Below, piece by piece: positions 20,268 through 29,692 of a DNA stretch of 64,000 nt (within the stretch, counting starts at the first letter, position 1; each line of letters begins with the position of its first letter). The notes below the pieces were generated by a model. The model was not told where the DNA came from and did not search any database. It saw nothing but the letters and a program-made list of their open reading frames with translations. The stretch comes from Glandiceps talaboti. Lineage: Eukaryota > Hemichordata > Enteropneusta > Spengelidae. The stretch spans positions 5,447,861 through 5,511,860 of the forward strand of contig NC_135564.1 of assembly GCF_964340395.1 (NCBI RefSeq), written 5' to 3'. Made by a program: the position numbers and the translations under genes.

Positions 20268-21978
20268 TATAGAAAAATGTGACTTTTTCAGTTTACTTAA
20301 TGAGTTTGTATAGAGTGTCACTATGAAAGAAAATCACGATACAACACTATTTTAGAATTAGAGCACCCTCTCGCTAGTGACAAACTTTCACAGTTTGTGT
20401 CACCTTTTAAAAATGCGTTAATAACAAATTAACCGGCCTAATTTACGAAACAATGTATACACTTTACAAATTATGTAATATCGACAAATATAAAAAGATT
20501 AATTTTGTACTCTTCCTCTAACGAGTCTACTTAAACATGATTATTTTATTTCAAAAGCTTAATTATGTCCTTGCCGAGTCATTACTCACCAACGTAGTCC
20601 GGGTTTCCAACAGTACCATCTGTAATTTAATTGAATGGTAATAAATCAATGTAGGTTACCAGACAGAGATGCAATACGAATACATACATACATACATACA
20701 TACATACATACATACATACATACATACATACATACATACACACGAAGAGTTATATGGTAAATGTTACCATGGAATTTTTTCAGAGGTATCACGGCGCCAT
20801 TTTCCAACAACAAATTGGTCATGATGAAGTCATCTTTACCAGCCGCTAACTCCAATGCAGTTGTTTTGACACCATTTCTATGGAATTCACAGTTGATATG
20901 TCCTTTGTTCTAAACAGATGAAGGAAGTCAGACCAGAGCGTAACTGTCATACATTAAGAATGCGTCATACATTAAGAATCTATTGGGCAAATGAACTCTT
21001 GGGTACTTTTAATGTTTATAACGAATAGGTTCATTAGCAATGGAAACCGACAACTGCAATTGGAATACTTTCTTGAAAATGTTCTGTCAGGTTCAATAAC
21101 TTACTCGTAATATCGAACACCATGAACAGTATTGCATTACCTGTGGGTAAACAAATTTTTGTAGCAACTGTATACACGATAAATCACATCAAAAAGATAG
21201 TGGGCCGCACACAAAAAATCAGCGCCCTCAGCGGTGATATTGATTTCAACCTGTTTGCGTACTGTTAAAAGGATAATATTGACCACTGATTAACAATCAT
21301 AAAGATTGTGTAATTATTGGTCTTTTAACAATTGTTAGTGAATCTTTGGTTATTTGGTAAAAAAAAGTATATCCCAGTTGCAGCTAGTGCAGGTTTAATG
21401 CGTAAATTACCTCGAATAGAACATCTTCCGCCCTTTCGTAATTACCATCTTCAACAGCAGATATCAACTTCTCTACGGGTGATATTGTTTCGTTCGTGTC
21501 ACCGAAGTCTGACCTGTTAGATAGAGTCCATACTTCCAAACATACTAGCGGCTTGCTTTTGTTTAAAAGAACATATCCAATATTAATAATTAGAAGTTTC
21601 GCATCTGTAACTATATTAATTCATAACTTGCAAACACGACAGTTGCATAGTCTATGTTTTCGACGGGCGCTCCCGGAACAACAAAATCGAAAACAAAGTA
21701 CAGAATATCCGAATGAAATAAAAACAGTCGAGTCGTATTCCGGAGAAGCACCGCCAATCTAATTTAGGAATTCCTACTTCAGATTTTAATCAGATTGGAT
21801 GTGGTTTAGTAAGAGGCTTAGGAATCAGTGCTGTAGTGTTTTTTCAAAATTTACTGGTAACCAAAATGATATTACGTCACAGTAACATATTTCATTGCAA
21901 GACATGCTTACCAAGTATATTTCCATATAAAACAAAATTAACCAAAACTTTGAGAATAAATACTACTCACGTCGCCAT
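105..21978 (-). CDS. TRPC-like cation channel, 23 exons, 3' end beyond window
   Basis: Predicted plasma-membrane, non-selective cation channel of the TRP canonical (TRPC) type. The assembled protein has 1,004 residues so far: ankyrin-type N-terminus (1-176), TRPC linker (177-290), S1-S5 (about 292-510), pore loop and S6 (518-586), TRP box EWEFVR (600-605), then a tail made of mini-exons. Exons, 5' to 3': 21971-21978, 21411-21513, 20768-20909, 20590-20619, 20171-20224, 18908-19098, 18392-18646, 16282-17051, 15062-15290, 13606-13866, 13225-13302, 12245-12319, 11120-11197, 9590-9664, 8239-8337, 7710-7787, 6811-6828, 5592-5669, 5186-5245, 4495-4584, 729-809, 479-541, 105-200. All junctions are GT-AG and all phases agree. 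The start ATGGCG lies in an 8-nt coding piece of exon 1 whose phase fits exon 2. The stop codon is not seen. Family assignment rests on motifs; splicing of the tail is inferred. Confidence 0.85.
437..474. repeat. (CA)n at the C5 donor
   Basis: CA repeat that abuts, and on the coding strand extends, the GTAAGT donor of channel exon C5. Confidence 0.9.
479..541 (-). CDS. Channel tail exon C5
   Basis: 21 codons, phase 0-0: MLKLVLRDYFKRRPEN then PKSE. The RRPE segment resembles KRPE of C3. The donor GTAAGT continues directly into a (GT)n dinucleotide repeat. Confidence 0.6.
729..809 (-). CDS. Channel tail exon C4
   Basis: 27 codons, phase 0-0: LLKKSLKNHLEKNAELLKK then AEQIEEK. Heptad-like spacing of leucines suggests a coiled coil. 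Acceptor CGACAG, donor GTAAGT. Confidence 0.65.
900..4480. other. Long channel intron with no supported exon
   Basis: Between exons C4 and C3. Holds no clear C-type exon. Contains a GC-richer patch at 2760-3450 that may be retroelement debris, and a minus-strand frame at 3611-3844 discussed under findings. Confidence 0.4.
4495..4584 (-). CDS. Channel tail exon C3
   Basis: 30 codons, phase 0-0: LPTVLSFLKDTYFAKL, then KKRPEVVDQE. Same C-family layout. Acceptor GTGCAG, donor GTATGT. Confidence 0.6.
4832..5175. repeat. CATA/CACA microsatellite
   Basis: About 340 bp of CATA with CACA and CAGA interruptions. The long Thr-His-Ile and Tyr-Val-Cys-Met frames here are artefacts of the repeat. Confidence 0.97.
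5186..5245 (-). CDS. Channel tail exon C2
   Basis: 20 codons, phase 0-0: LLEVKLEEAYLD then NVEQE. Donor GTTAGT runs within 10 nt into a roughly 340-bp CATA microsatellite. Confidence 0.55.
5592..5669 (-). CDS. Channel tail exon C1
   Basis: 26 codons, phase 0-0: starts LLLKLLTRYIEKD and ends VEDVEQK. First of six exons sharing a leucine-rich start and a V/I-E-Q-acid/K end. Highly charged and predicted helical. Confidence 0.65.
6035..6630. mobile_element. Inverted-repeat element interrupting a CATA microsatellite
   Basis: Left end carries repeats of ATTTTCAACTCGCCCC and variants (6045-6093); right end carries the inverse GGGGCGAGTTGAAAAT four times (6560-6628). CATA repeats flank both sides. 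Internal frame has no recognisable protein. Confidence 0.65.
6628..6811. repeat. CATA/CGTG/CGTA compound microsatellite
   Basis: CATA runs with a central CGTG/CGTA part; its last units form the donor of the 18-nt channel microexon. Confidence 0.95.
6811..6828 (-). CDS. Channel tail 18-nt microexon
   Basis: Encodes only DLKYDK. Acceptor TTGACAG and donor GTATGT, where the donor is itself the first unit of a (GTAT)n microsatellite. Phase 0-0. Plausible but short, so it depends on transcript support. Confidence 0.4.
7710..7787 (-). CDS. Channel tail exon R5
   Basis: 26 codons, phase 0-0, residues 817-842. Begins DVDEKNTPSKDI and ends PKEEKDKN. The most diverged R copy, with donor GTACGT, but flanked by the same intron sequence as R1-R4. 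Confidence 0.65.
8239..8337 (-). CDS. Channel tail exon X
   Basis: 33 codons, phase 0-0, residues 784-816. Begins GNEAQKDTSSEGW, contains a CC pair and ends KDEKN. Its ending resembles the R exons, so it may be a diverged relative. The donor GTATAT is weak, so constant use is uncertain. Confidence 0.5.
8959..9073. mobile_element. Foldback element, TAGTCTAGC family, copy 1
   Basis: 115 bp with inverted ends TAGTCTAGCTGCTAGACC and the matching right end. Flanks AGTTTATAC and AGTTCATAT agree at 7 of 9 bases, consistent with an aged 9-bp target duplication. Lies in the intron between R4 and X. Confidence 0.65.
9590..9664 (-). CDS. Channel tail exon R4
   Basis: 25 codons, phase 0-0, residues 759-783. 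Begins VVENNTASSKDILQ and ends KEENDQK. R2-type copy. Confidence 0.7.
10463..10597. repeat. (GAA)n trinucleotide array
   Basis: About 45 GAA units, purine-only on the plus strand, in the R3-R4 intron and not in the sister introns. Confidence 0.97.
10814..10959. mobile_element. Foldback element, TAGTCTAGC family, copy 2
   Basis: 146 bp, inverted ends TAGTCTAGCTGCTAGAC and TAGTCTTGCTGCTAGAC. Flanks AACACTTTG and AACACTTTA (8 of 9). Inserted in the R3-R4 intron, absent from the other duplicated introns, so younger than the duplication. Confidence 0.75.
11120..11197 (-). CDS. Channel tail exon R3
   Basis: 26 codons, phase 0-0, residues 733-758. Begins VVENKNASSKSI and ends CCPKEENDQK. R1-type copy with the same intron flanks as the other R exons. 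Confidence 0.7.
12245..12319 (-). CDS. Channel tail exon R2
   Basis: 25 codons, phase 0-0, residues 708-732. Begins VDENNNASSQDILQ and ends EEENDQQ. Lacks the CC pair of R1 and R3 and is most similar to R4. Confidence 0.7.
13225..13302 (-). CDS. Channel tail exon R1
   Basis: 26 codons, phase 0-0, residues 682-707. First of five paralogous exons: begins VDENDNASSK and ends CCPKEENDQK. Acceptor TTTAG, donor GTATGT. Most similar to R3. Confidence 0.7.
13606..13866 (-). CDS. Channel exon 10 (TRP box and Cys cluster)
   Basis: 87 codons, residues 595-681, phase 0 at both ends. Contains the TRP box EWEFVR at 600-605 (TRPC consensus EWKFAR) and the following S..MW. It then has a cysteine cluster CTCPCTSCKKC at 647-657 that is not a standard TRPC feature. 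The donor GTAAGA is followed within about 10 nt by CATG/CATA repeats. Confidence 0.9.
14467..14620. repeat. Dispersed repeat shared with 26440-26590
   Basis: AGGCCTGATAAAAAATTGTG ... AATAGGTGGGGTAGGTAGAT ... GTCTAGTTCAGGT occurs here on the plus strand and, inverted, at 26440-26590. In the channel intron after exon 9. Confidence 0.7.
15062..15290 (-). CDS. Channel exon 9 (pore loop and S6)
   Basis: Residues 518-594. TLTLSIFG (525-532) occupies the pore-helix position where TRPC channels have LFWSIFG or similar. S6 is about 563-586, ending LLNLCIAMMTHRY, close to TRPC LLNMLIAMMSNSY. The loop between pore and S6 is rich in acidic and polar residues. The aromatic W of the pore helix is replaced, so permeation could differ from vertebrate TRPC. 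Confidence 0.9.
16282..17051 (-). CDS. Channel exon 8 (pre-S1 to S5)
   Basis: 770 nt, residues 262-517, the largest exon. It opens with FVTQNTIQYFLKTQWM, matching the TRPC pre-S1 motif FVAHPNCQQ...W, then IAPHGSPL (TRPC: IAPKSPL). Hydrophobic segments fall at about 293-316 (S1), 341-354 (re-entrant or S2-like), 373-391 (S2), 411-427 (S3), 441-466 (S4) and 484-506 (S5). The LGPTLLVFTRM stretch at 470-480 matches the S4-S5 linker LGPLQISMGRM of TRPC channels. Confidence 0.92.
17621..17843. repeat. Two neighbouring inverted repeats
   Basis: ACTCGAAGGACTAG...CTACGC at 17621-17647 pairs with its inverse at 17714-17742. A second, perfect hairpin at 17807-17843 pairs CTTGGAGTAATTATACTG with its inverse. 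Both lie in the intron between channel exons 7 and 8. Confidence 0.65.
17871..17912. mobile_element. 42-bp CAT...ATG hairpin
   Basis: CATGGAGGTATA against TATACCTCCATG. Same termini as the 34.15-kb hairpin; flanking repeat weak (5 of 7). Confidence 0.45.
18286..18368. repeat. (TTTAC)n and (TTTGC)n pentanucleotide array
   Basis: TTTAC units flank a central block of TTTGC units, a single-base variant that has spread within the array. Lies about 20 nt past the donor of channel exon 7. Confidence 0.95.
18392..18646 (-). CDS. Channel exon 7 (TRPC linker helices)
   Basis: 85 codons, residues 177-261. The segments EKYEALIKRSEKFTVDIL and LLREAIELEQKE correspond to the conserved TRPC region of the form EEFVVGLLD...LAIKYEQKEF that leads to the pre-S1 helices. 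The donor GTACGT is followed within 25 nt by a (TTTAC/TTTGC)n pentanucleotide array. Confidence 0.85.
18908..19098 (-). CDS. Channel exon 6 (ankyrin-linker region)
   Basis: Encodes residues 113-176, starting GPDIPAERKYSLYAAISSPA and ending KVIDEEATCIWK. This part of TRPC proteins holds the last ankyrin repeat and the start of the linker helices. Phase 1 to 0. Confidence 0.75.
20171..20224 (-). CDS. Channel exon 5, Gly/Tyr-rich linker
   Basis: 54 nt, phase 1 to 1, encoding residues 95-112 (contains NYAGVYP and HSGVYP, a small internal repeat). Its polypyrimidine tract is a (CTGT)n microsatellite on the coding strand. The exon can be skipped without frame loss. Confidence 0.65.
20231..20266. 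repeat. (CAGA)n microsatellite
   Basis: About nine CAGA units that serve as the pyrimidine tract (CTGT on the coding strand) of channel exon 5. Confidence 0.9.
20590..20619 (-). CDS. Channel exon 4, 30-nt microexon
   Basis: Encodes DGTVGNPDYV (residues 85-94), phase 1 to phase 1, with good AG acceptor and GTGAGT donor. Together with exon 5 it forms a Gly/Tyr/Pro-rich insert between ankyrin-type segments that is not expected in a standard TRPC. It could be an alternative cassette because removing it keeps the frame. Confidence 0.65.
20681..20742. repeat. CATA microsatellite
   Basis: About 15 CATA units beginning some 25 nt past the donor of channel exon 3. Confidence 0.95.
20768..20909 (-). 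CDS. Channel exon 3 (ankyrin repeat)
   Basis: Encodes residues 38-84 with an ankyrin-type run (KTTALELAAGKDDFIMTNL, then LLENGAVIP). The donor GTAACA is followed about 25 nt later by a CATA microsatellite. Confidence 0.8.
21411..21513 (-). CDS. Channel exon 2 (N-terminal helix region)
   Basis: Encodes residues 3-37, including EKLISAVEDGNYERAEDVL, the typical first helix pair that precedes ankyrin repeats in TRPC proteins. Acceptor AACAG, donor GTAATT. Confidence 0.75.
21971..21978 (-). CDS. Channel exon 1 (start codon)
   Basis: Eight coding bases, ATGGCGAC, followed by a consensus GTGAGT donor. The two left-over bases complete the first codon of the next exon exactly, giving M-A-T-S-D. The 5' untranslated part lies at higher coordinates and its limit is not visible. 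Confidence 0.6.
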
Positions 21979-24900
21979 TATTGATTATTGCTTTCAGCCC
22001 ACTTCAGTTTAGGATCTATCCCATCAAACTCTTCAAAACAGACCATCCTAATCACGAATGGTGAAAACAATATCAATAGTATATACAAAATATACCTTGA
22101 GGCAATGGTATTAAACATCGATGGTACATTGACTGAACATTCTCGTAAACCAGAGCAATTATTTCTTTGAAGGGACCGACTCGTTAAGAACGGTACCGTA
22201 AAACGGTCGAGGTTTGCGACGATGTGACTGATAAGAATGCAATGTTTCTGATATGCGATAGGACACTTCTATAACAGTTTTATATATTTGCATATTCGTT
22301 ATTTCGATTGGCAGATTACATGTAATATAAAAGTATGGCAGTGCAGCTAAGCAAGCGGATTATCATTTTATCAACTCCGGGGTCAACCAAAACGTTTTCG
22401 CGGGCAAACAACGCCAGTTGATGCATTTCAATGTTGTATCCTCAGAAGACCAATATTAGGTTTAATTTCACGTTAGTATTACATTAGTAATACTGAAAAT
22501 AGTATTCATGTTACATTATTTAGTTATTATTATTTTTATTAGAATTATGTAACTGTTCACCCCGAATTACATAAAAAGTTACCAACACATACACGCAGAG
22601 TTCAGGGACAATTGTCTGGTTTGATAACTTGAACTATATTCTACACATTCTCGCAAACCAGAGGTGTTATTTCTTCTGCGATTCTGCGAAAAGGAGTATC
22701 TTCGACGGTGCCGTAAAAGAGGGTGTGGTTTACGACGATGATTCTACACGTCGTAATAAAAATCACCAAATTATGCTAATTTTGTGTTTCGTATCGCGTG
22801 ATGATAGTTTTACAGTTTTCTGACTAATCTCAACACGGTAAACAACAAAACGATATCTCACTTTATCTTTGTATCGGTGTACTTTGAAGTTCGAGAGCTA
22901 GAGATAGCATCAATAAGTTTTTGATAACTATGTGGTTATCTATTTGTACAAGAAAAAGAGGAAGTAAGTAAAAAAAAGAATAGACTGCATCTTCCTTATA
23001 AGCTTATCACTAACATAACATAACATGCATTCTTCATACATTATGACGTCACATACTAGTAGCGACGTCATGTACTTGTACTTAAATGTGATAGGCTGGT
23101 CTGTCCACAGTAGCCCAGTTACAAATCACCCCACAAGTAGCCAGGTCAGTGATTTTCAGGTGCCAATGATATATGCACATAAGACCCTCGAATGTAAGGA
23201 TGACACGGTAAGAGAGCCTTCGTTAATTACAAGTGAGGGAGGGTCGAGAAATTAGGAGTCACGGCTCATATTTTACAAATGGGTTTTACAAATGGGTTAA
23301 AGTTCTCGGGGGAATGTTTTTACATTAAAACTTATAAAACCAGGGGACGATCTTATATTACTATCATGACTAATTTAATTGTCTAACTCCGGTTTGCATA
23401 GTTTTGTGCCACATCCCACAACTGCCACCGTTGTTCTATAATATCAGAAAACATAAACGCAATTACTACTGACAACCATGGCATTAGTCCTGCATACGGA
23501 CGTTTTGCTCAATATCGTCCTGCGAAAAGCAACGTAACCCGTTTGTTTCTAGTGCGCCAGCAAAATGGTGACCCACCAATTGCAAAAGAATTACATGCCC
23601 AGCTATCAAATATTAGCAATCGAACGAATGTGTACTCATTTTACATCTCTTTGACGATAGTAGTCGCTGGTAAGATCACAAAAAGTGTCAAAATCGAACT
23701 TTTCCAGTTCGCACTGTAATTTCAAACGTCCCACCTTACAAACGCCGTCATATTTGATCGGGACGTCCAATAGGGCATCGTACATAACGAAGAAGCCTGA
23801 AATTACGGTTGAACTTGGTATTTGTAGTCATCTGAACTGTGACTTTTGCAGAAACGGCCAGGAAAAATTATGAAATTGTCCATTTATTGCTAATATTTGA
23901 CCACAGGACTGTTAATCAGTTAACAGCATTTCTAGAAAGCCCGGTTTTCACGGCTGTCTTCGCAGGACGGAGGAGGGAGAAGGAAGGGACGACTTACTCC
24001 ATATGCAAACAGTACTAGTACTATCATGACATGAGTCAATTCTTAGTTTGATGTTAGGAGAGGAGTGGTCTCACGGGAAAATTAGGGGAATAGAGCGATG
24101 AGATTGACCAAATTCAGGTTGAAATCGTTAAAAGCTAATCACCCAGACTATATCGCCAATATCAACTTGACTACTTCCACATCCCCACTGTGCATGGTAC
24201 CAATATCATTCTTTTGTATTGGAAGTTGTCTGAGTGTTTGTAAAAATGTCATGTTACATGAGTTTGAGTGAAACACCAAACCAACATCATTTTAGCTGTA
24301 AGTCGTGGAGATTCGTTAACAGATCAAGTGTGCCATTCTTATTGAAATCAATGTTTTAATTTTTGATGAAAGACTGGCAAAAATAGTACTCAGTTGTGCA
24401 TTGATGAACTAAATTTATAATCAATATTTCTTCTGAGCGTTGTCCTCGTGCTGCTAAACTATCCATAGAGGTATTTGGAAAAAAGTTTGCGAGTCTGATG
24501 TAAACTACGTACTACGTGACTCGTTGACTGCACCCAAACGTACCAGCGCTGACTGGTTTATTGGTGCAAGAAAAATCGCAATACTGATGTACGGATATGG
24601 CGCGCCAGTTGTATCCCATCTAGGAGGCCAATTGCAACCAGAACAGCTACATGCACTTCGAAAGAAAATTTGAGAACAAATCCCTAATAAATGCAAATGT
24701 AGCTTTACTCCTGAGATGAACATGTACAGCCGACGGTAAACTGAATCAGATGTACTTTGCATTGACTTAATTATCTAGAAAGATAATTCATCGCCATGGC
24801 CCATCCATGTAGCTATCACATGAATTGGTCTTGATTGTTTCGATGTCGCTGGTTTCATTTTTCGCTCCAGATCAAAAAAAAAAAAAAAAAAAAGATCTGG

Positions 24901-26620
24901 TATTTGTCTTCGGTTTGTTTGAACTTTAATTTTGACAACATAAAGGCACGCAACCTCGCGATTAGTGAATTCAAAATGAGATTATACCATTTCATGTTCA
25001 AATTGCTCTCCACAAAATGTCCGTTGTTGTCATATTGGTGCACGCAAAAATGAGCTTAGTTTACACGATTGAAATGAACGAACGAATAATGTCAGAATTC
25101 GCTGGTCTGAGCAAAGTAGAATCTCTCAAGGGAGTACACAGTATTAACGTATTCTATGGGTAATAGATAAAGTGTACGCAACTTACCGTTGTATCAACCG
25201 ACGTGCACACATCGCACTGTACAGATATCGGTGATAACCTTGCATTTATACTCGGTTTTGAGTGTTAAAGACATTCCCTTCTTGGGAGTTGTACACGTAG
25301 CAAGTTGCCGTTTAACTTAGGGGAAAAAAAAGCTCGTGACATTATTGTCAATACTTATCAATGCATTCTCTGGAATAATGCCAAAAGGAACCTAATTATT
25401 TTTAATAATGTGTTTTTCGTTGCTCCGTCCCAAATTCCCCTAGCTAATTAATATCCAATGTATTAGTTTTAAGTATCTAACCCACTGATAAGGCTTATAT
25501 TTTGTATGCAATTATATCACATCTTAAACCCAGTCATGTCTGTTCTCTTCAAAAACGAGTAACGTGTGATAGACTTTAATAACTGTAACCATGGTAATAT
25601 TCATTTTACCGGACTTTGTACCGTTCGTATGATTATCTAACGTAATAATCCCCTATTGACTACAAACCATTTGCGTTTACATGTAACGGTAGCCTTTTCC
25701 CTTGCATCAAACCATTGTCGGGCATAACAGCCCAGTACTTTCCATTGCTAGGATGTCGAAGAGCTTTAGGTTAAGTAGTTTGGGTAAAACCAATACACTC
25801 AAATATCTCGTCTGATTTCACATCAGAAGTTTTGAAAGGTCAGCTAAGGCCAACGCATATCTCTCTTCATATCCGGCGTTTCATCACAGTAACTCGGGTC
25901 ACGATCAGTAAACATATGATAGTTACCATGGCAAACGAATTTGTACGTATGCATTGATTCGAACTCATCCTACTGTGCATTAATCATCTGACGCCTTCAT
26001 TATGAATCATTTGCATACTCATGCAAAAATAATGAAAAAACAAAACGCGTTTAGCTAAGAAATGAGAATTGTCCACATCATCGATCGCATATAGCGTTAT
26101 CTCACGATTCAAAGAATAGTGATGAAATATTGAATATAGTGGTGCACCCCGTAACAGATTCAGGTTATGAACACAACGTGACAAGAAGACTGCGTCAGTT
26201 AATATTTTATCAATTTTGAGCTTAGGCCTAATTTTTTTTTTAAAGTTTAGTTCCCGTTACGCGACCCACCTAGTTTGTCACTGCCGACCCCAAACTATTT
26301 TTACATATTCGAGAAAATAATCATATCGCGAAAATTGCGAAACTCATACACCAACTTAAATAAAAAAAGACAAATTTATATATAAAACTGTTCTTCCAAT
26401 CTGTAATAGGTGTACATCTCATGAGCAGGAAATAATAACACAGAGACCATAAGGAAGACAGACAACACATAACTACCTGAACTAGACACTCACACCTGTT
26501 AAAAATATACAAAAAATAAAAACATCTACCTACCCCACCTATTCCAAAATTGAGCGTAATCAGACCCACACAATTTTTTTATTAGGCCTTATACCGAATG
26601 GCAAACAACGTGCCAATTAC

Positions 26621-26715
26621 GTACATACATACATACATACATACATACATACATACATACATACATACATACATACATACATACATACATACATACATAC
26701 ATACATACATACATA
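26621..26715. repeat. CATA microsatellite
   Basis: About 23 uninterrupted units in a gene-free interval. Confidence 0.97.
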
Positions 26716-29200
26716 ACATAACATGATTGTAGTTTCCTGATTCATTAGAAATATCTGTGTTCTTTATTTTGAGACCGGAGGTAGCACACATTGATAGTAT
26801 GACTGTCAATCGCAGGTGCCTGTATATGGCTTTCCACAAAATGGTAGTATTTGCTAGGGTAAAATGGTAGCATTTAGCAGGAAATCATCTTGCATTTGTT
26901 CAGCAAAATTCCAGAGCAGATCTGAGACCTTAATACAAGCTTCTTCGACCTATCAGACGAAAAACAATGCCGTCATTATCACCACATGGCACTGCACAGA
27001 GGGATTCATAAAGGGTATTCTGCCAACTAGTTACCCACCAATTATTTGAGAGGTGAATACATGAACTCTAGAGAAACTTCGAGGCAATATGGCATCCTTG
27101 CCAGTGCATATATAACACATCGTTTTCATAGGGTTCTGTGATTGGCTTAGATAATATCACATGGCATTTACTATTGACCAATAGTGACCTCAATTTGCAC
27201 ATACGGGCATTAGCACATACCAGCTTTGGCCATGGAAACAAAACGTACCACAGGCTGTGATGTGTTATATAAACACCTATTGCCAGCCCTTATTTGGACA
27301 CTAGTAGACGTACCTCCTCGAGCTGTTATGTAGCAACTATTCCCCCCCCCCCCACACACACACACCCCACCCCAGGTTTTCAGCCTCGGGAAATAGTTGC
27401 CATAGAACAAGCCTCAACTCGTGGTAAGATATTCTACTAGTGTCCTCATAGCCGAGCAATAAGGCCAAATAATAAAAGTAGCATGTTTCCGATAACTGAA
27501 TCGACCCTACATGTAGTTGAAACCGTTGACCCTAAACATTTTTTAACATGCAAAAACGATAAAATAATGACAATTTACTTCTGTTTCGAATCCCCTGTAG
27601 ATCTTCTTGCCAACCTAACTTTGTTACCATAAAATACCAACAACATTCCAGAGAGAAACGATATGTTATTTCTGCTTGAGTTTGTCTACTTCTGAATCAC
27701 ATATTAAATTGTTTTCATTTACTACTTTTAGACCTCATCAACTGCATGTTACGGGAGACTTGTCTAGCTTTGGGTTGAAGTAATAACAAAAATATAAATT
27801 ACAATCCCGACCTACCTAGTACATGTACACCCTATTCTCTGAAGTAATGTCATCGGAAACACTAAGTGTACATTAATAACGTGATAACTTCACAGCACTC
27901 TAGCGGTCACAGATTTAACCTGTCAACTCTTAGGTGTTCTAGCAAACATGTGAGGCGTGAACGTACATGTATGATATGTGATCATCTTTGGCAAGCATTC
28001 AAAAGAAGACGTCTTTGTTGATCAGTGGCCTTTGATTCATGACACTGCCACCAAGAGGAAGTCAATAAAAAATCATCCCCATACCGATCAACAAACAAGA
28101 CAGTTAGTCTAATCATCGTAAATCCACCTGTACCTTCGAACACCTGTACGAAATGTACCCGTTGACAAGTTATGTTTATCTACACTACCTCATACAATCA
28201 GGCACCTGTGAATTGGGCCACCAGCCATTAGAGTCATTTTCTACGTGGGAGTAGATAGATAAAGACGCCCCTCTAGCCCGGGGCAAGCGTTTCACAAATA
28301 TATATTATATACTAATTTAACGACTCAACATTTGCGTTTTATATAAAATGTGATCAACTGGTTGACATATGGAACAGATAGGATAAAGACATCTAAATTA
28401 ACCTTATAACCTAATGTTATATGATATCTAGTTTCATCCAGGTTCTATATTTGCAGAGTCAGATATAGAGAGGCCAGGTCACAAATTGATACGAGGAAGT
28501 CTGTTGAACAAATCATGTCGTATATCATGGGTGGCCGTGTGTTAAATTTCCAGTAGTATAATTTTCGCTATTTTCGTTAAGTTTCTAAAGTTTTCTTTTC
28601 AGTGAAAAAGTCACCAGGCCTATATTTGTGAAAGATCCAAACTATGGTTCTTTTAGTGACAGTTTGTATACTGACAGTCTTGATGTCCATGTGTATACAT
28701 TATGAATAGTTGACCCAACAAAGTGTAAATTTTGTGGGATATAAGCTTAAATGTTGTCGATGTAGATTATAATCTTAATGGTTCATTTGCATAATTAATG
28801 ACTTTTCGATAATTAGGCATTATCCTAAGTATACATAACCTTCAAATTTCATATAGTTTCGTCTAATTCATTTTACAGTTAAGGGGTACATCATGTGTGA
28901 TATTCTAGCTGTAGCTTGGAACTTTGAATTCCAACAAAGTAATGTAAGAACATTCAGTTTATATCTGGTTGCAATAATGCTTGCAGGTCATGATGTGTGT
29001 TTTTAATGATATTCCTATTTCCCTGGTTATAAATTTATGTATTTTGTTTTCAGATTCAGTAACAAATATCAATACAAGCACCGAAAATCCATTCTTTCTT
29101 ACTGTAATACAACTTGCCGCTTTAGATTTCGGGTTTAGCTTATGCAGTCCACTCTGCCCAAGTGTTGAATAGAAGAAGCAGGAAGAAACCGGAGTACCCT

Positions 29201-29260
29201 TAGTCTCGGTTACCCAGCCACTTGCCCCCTCTGCCCCCTCCTGCTGGGTAACCGAGACTA
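29201..29260. mobile_element. 60-bp foldback mini-element
   Basis: Ends TAGTCTCGGTTACCCAGC and its exact inverse, loop CT-rich. Perfect 9-bp duplication GAGTACCCT (29192-29200 and 29261-29269). Confidence 0.8.
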
Positions 29261-29585
29261 GAGTACCCTGGGAAAACCTGAGCTGTTAATTCGGCAGACT
29301 GCTATACCTCCATGATCAAACTAAGCACCCCTTCATACAGACCACCGTCCAGGATATTATTTTTCAATCAAACCAAGCCGATGCTTGGCGGGTTCAAACT
29401 CAGACTTTATAGAGGTCAGAACTAACAGCAAACGAGATAATCAGCTCGGCCAAAACTGTCGCTATAACTTAAGTATAACCATGGATGCCTACATTCCCAT
29501 ACTATAACACAGTGAGCACTAGTCCTGCTTGCATACGGAGTACATGTAATCCGGGACTCGGCGATTCTGACAATTGTCCCTCCTA

Positions 29586-29692
29586 CATGTCAAGTCAGCA
29601 ATATAGACTCGTGCACCACCTGTAAGCAGGGCTAGAGTCAAGTCAGCAATATAGACTCGTGCACCGCCTGTGTAAGCAGGGCTAAGTGAACA
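29586..29692. repeat. Tandem duplicate of about 54 bp
   Basis: AAGTCAGCAATATAGACTCG ... GTAAGCAGGGCTA is present twice in a row. Confidence 0.85.

Noticed and set aside
24440-24762. Open frame on the plus strand ending LRKKI and a minus-strand frame opposite
   Set aside because: Some protein-like composition, but no splice context, no family match and an upstream stop. Not enough to call a gene.
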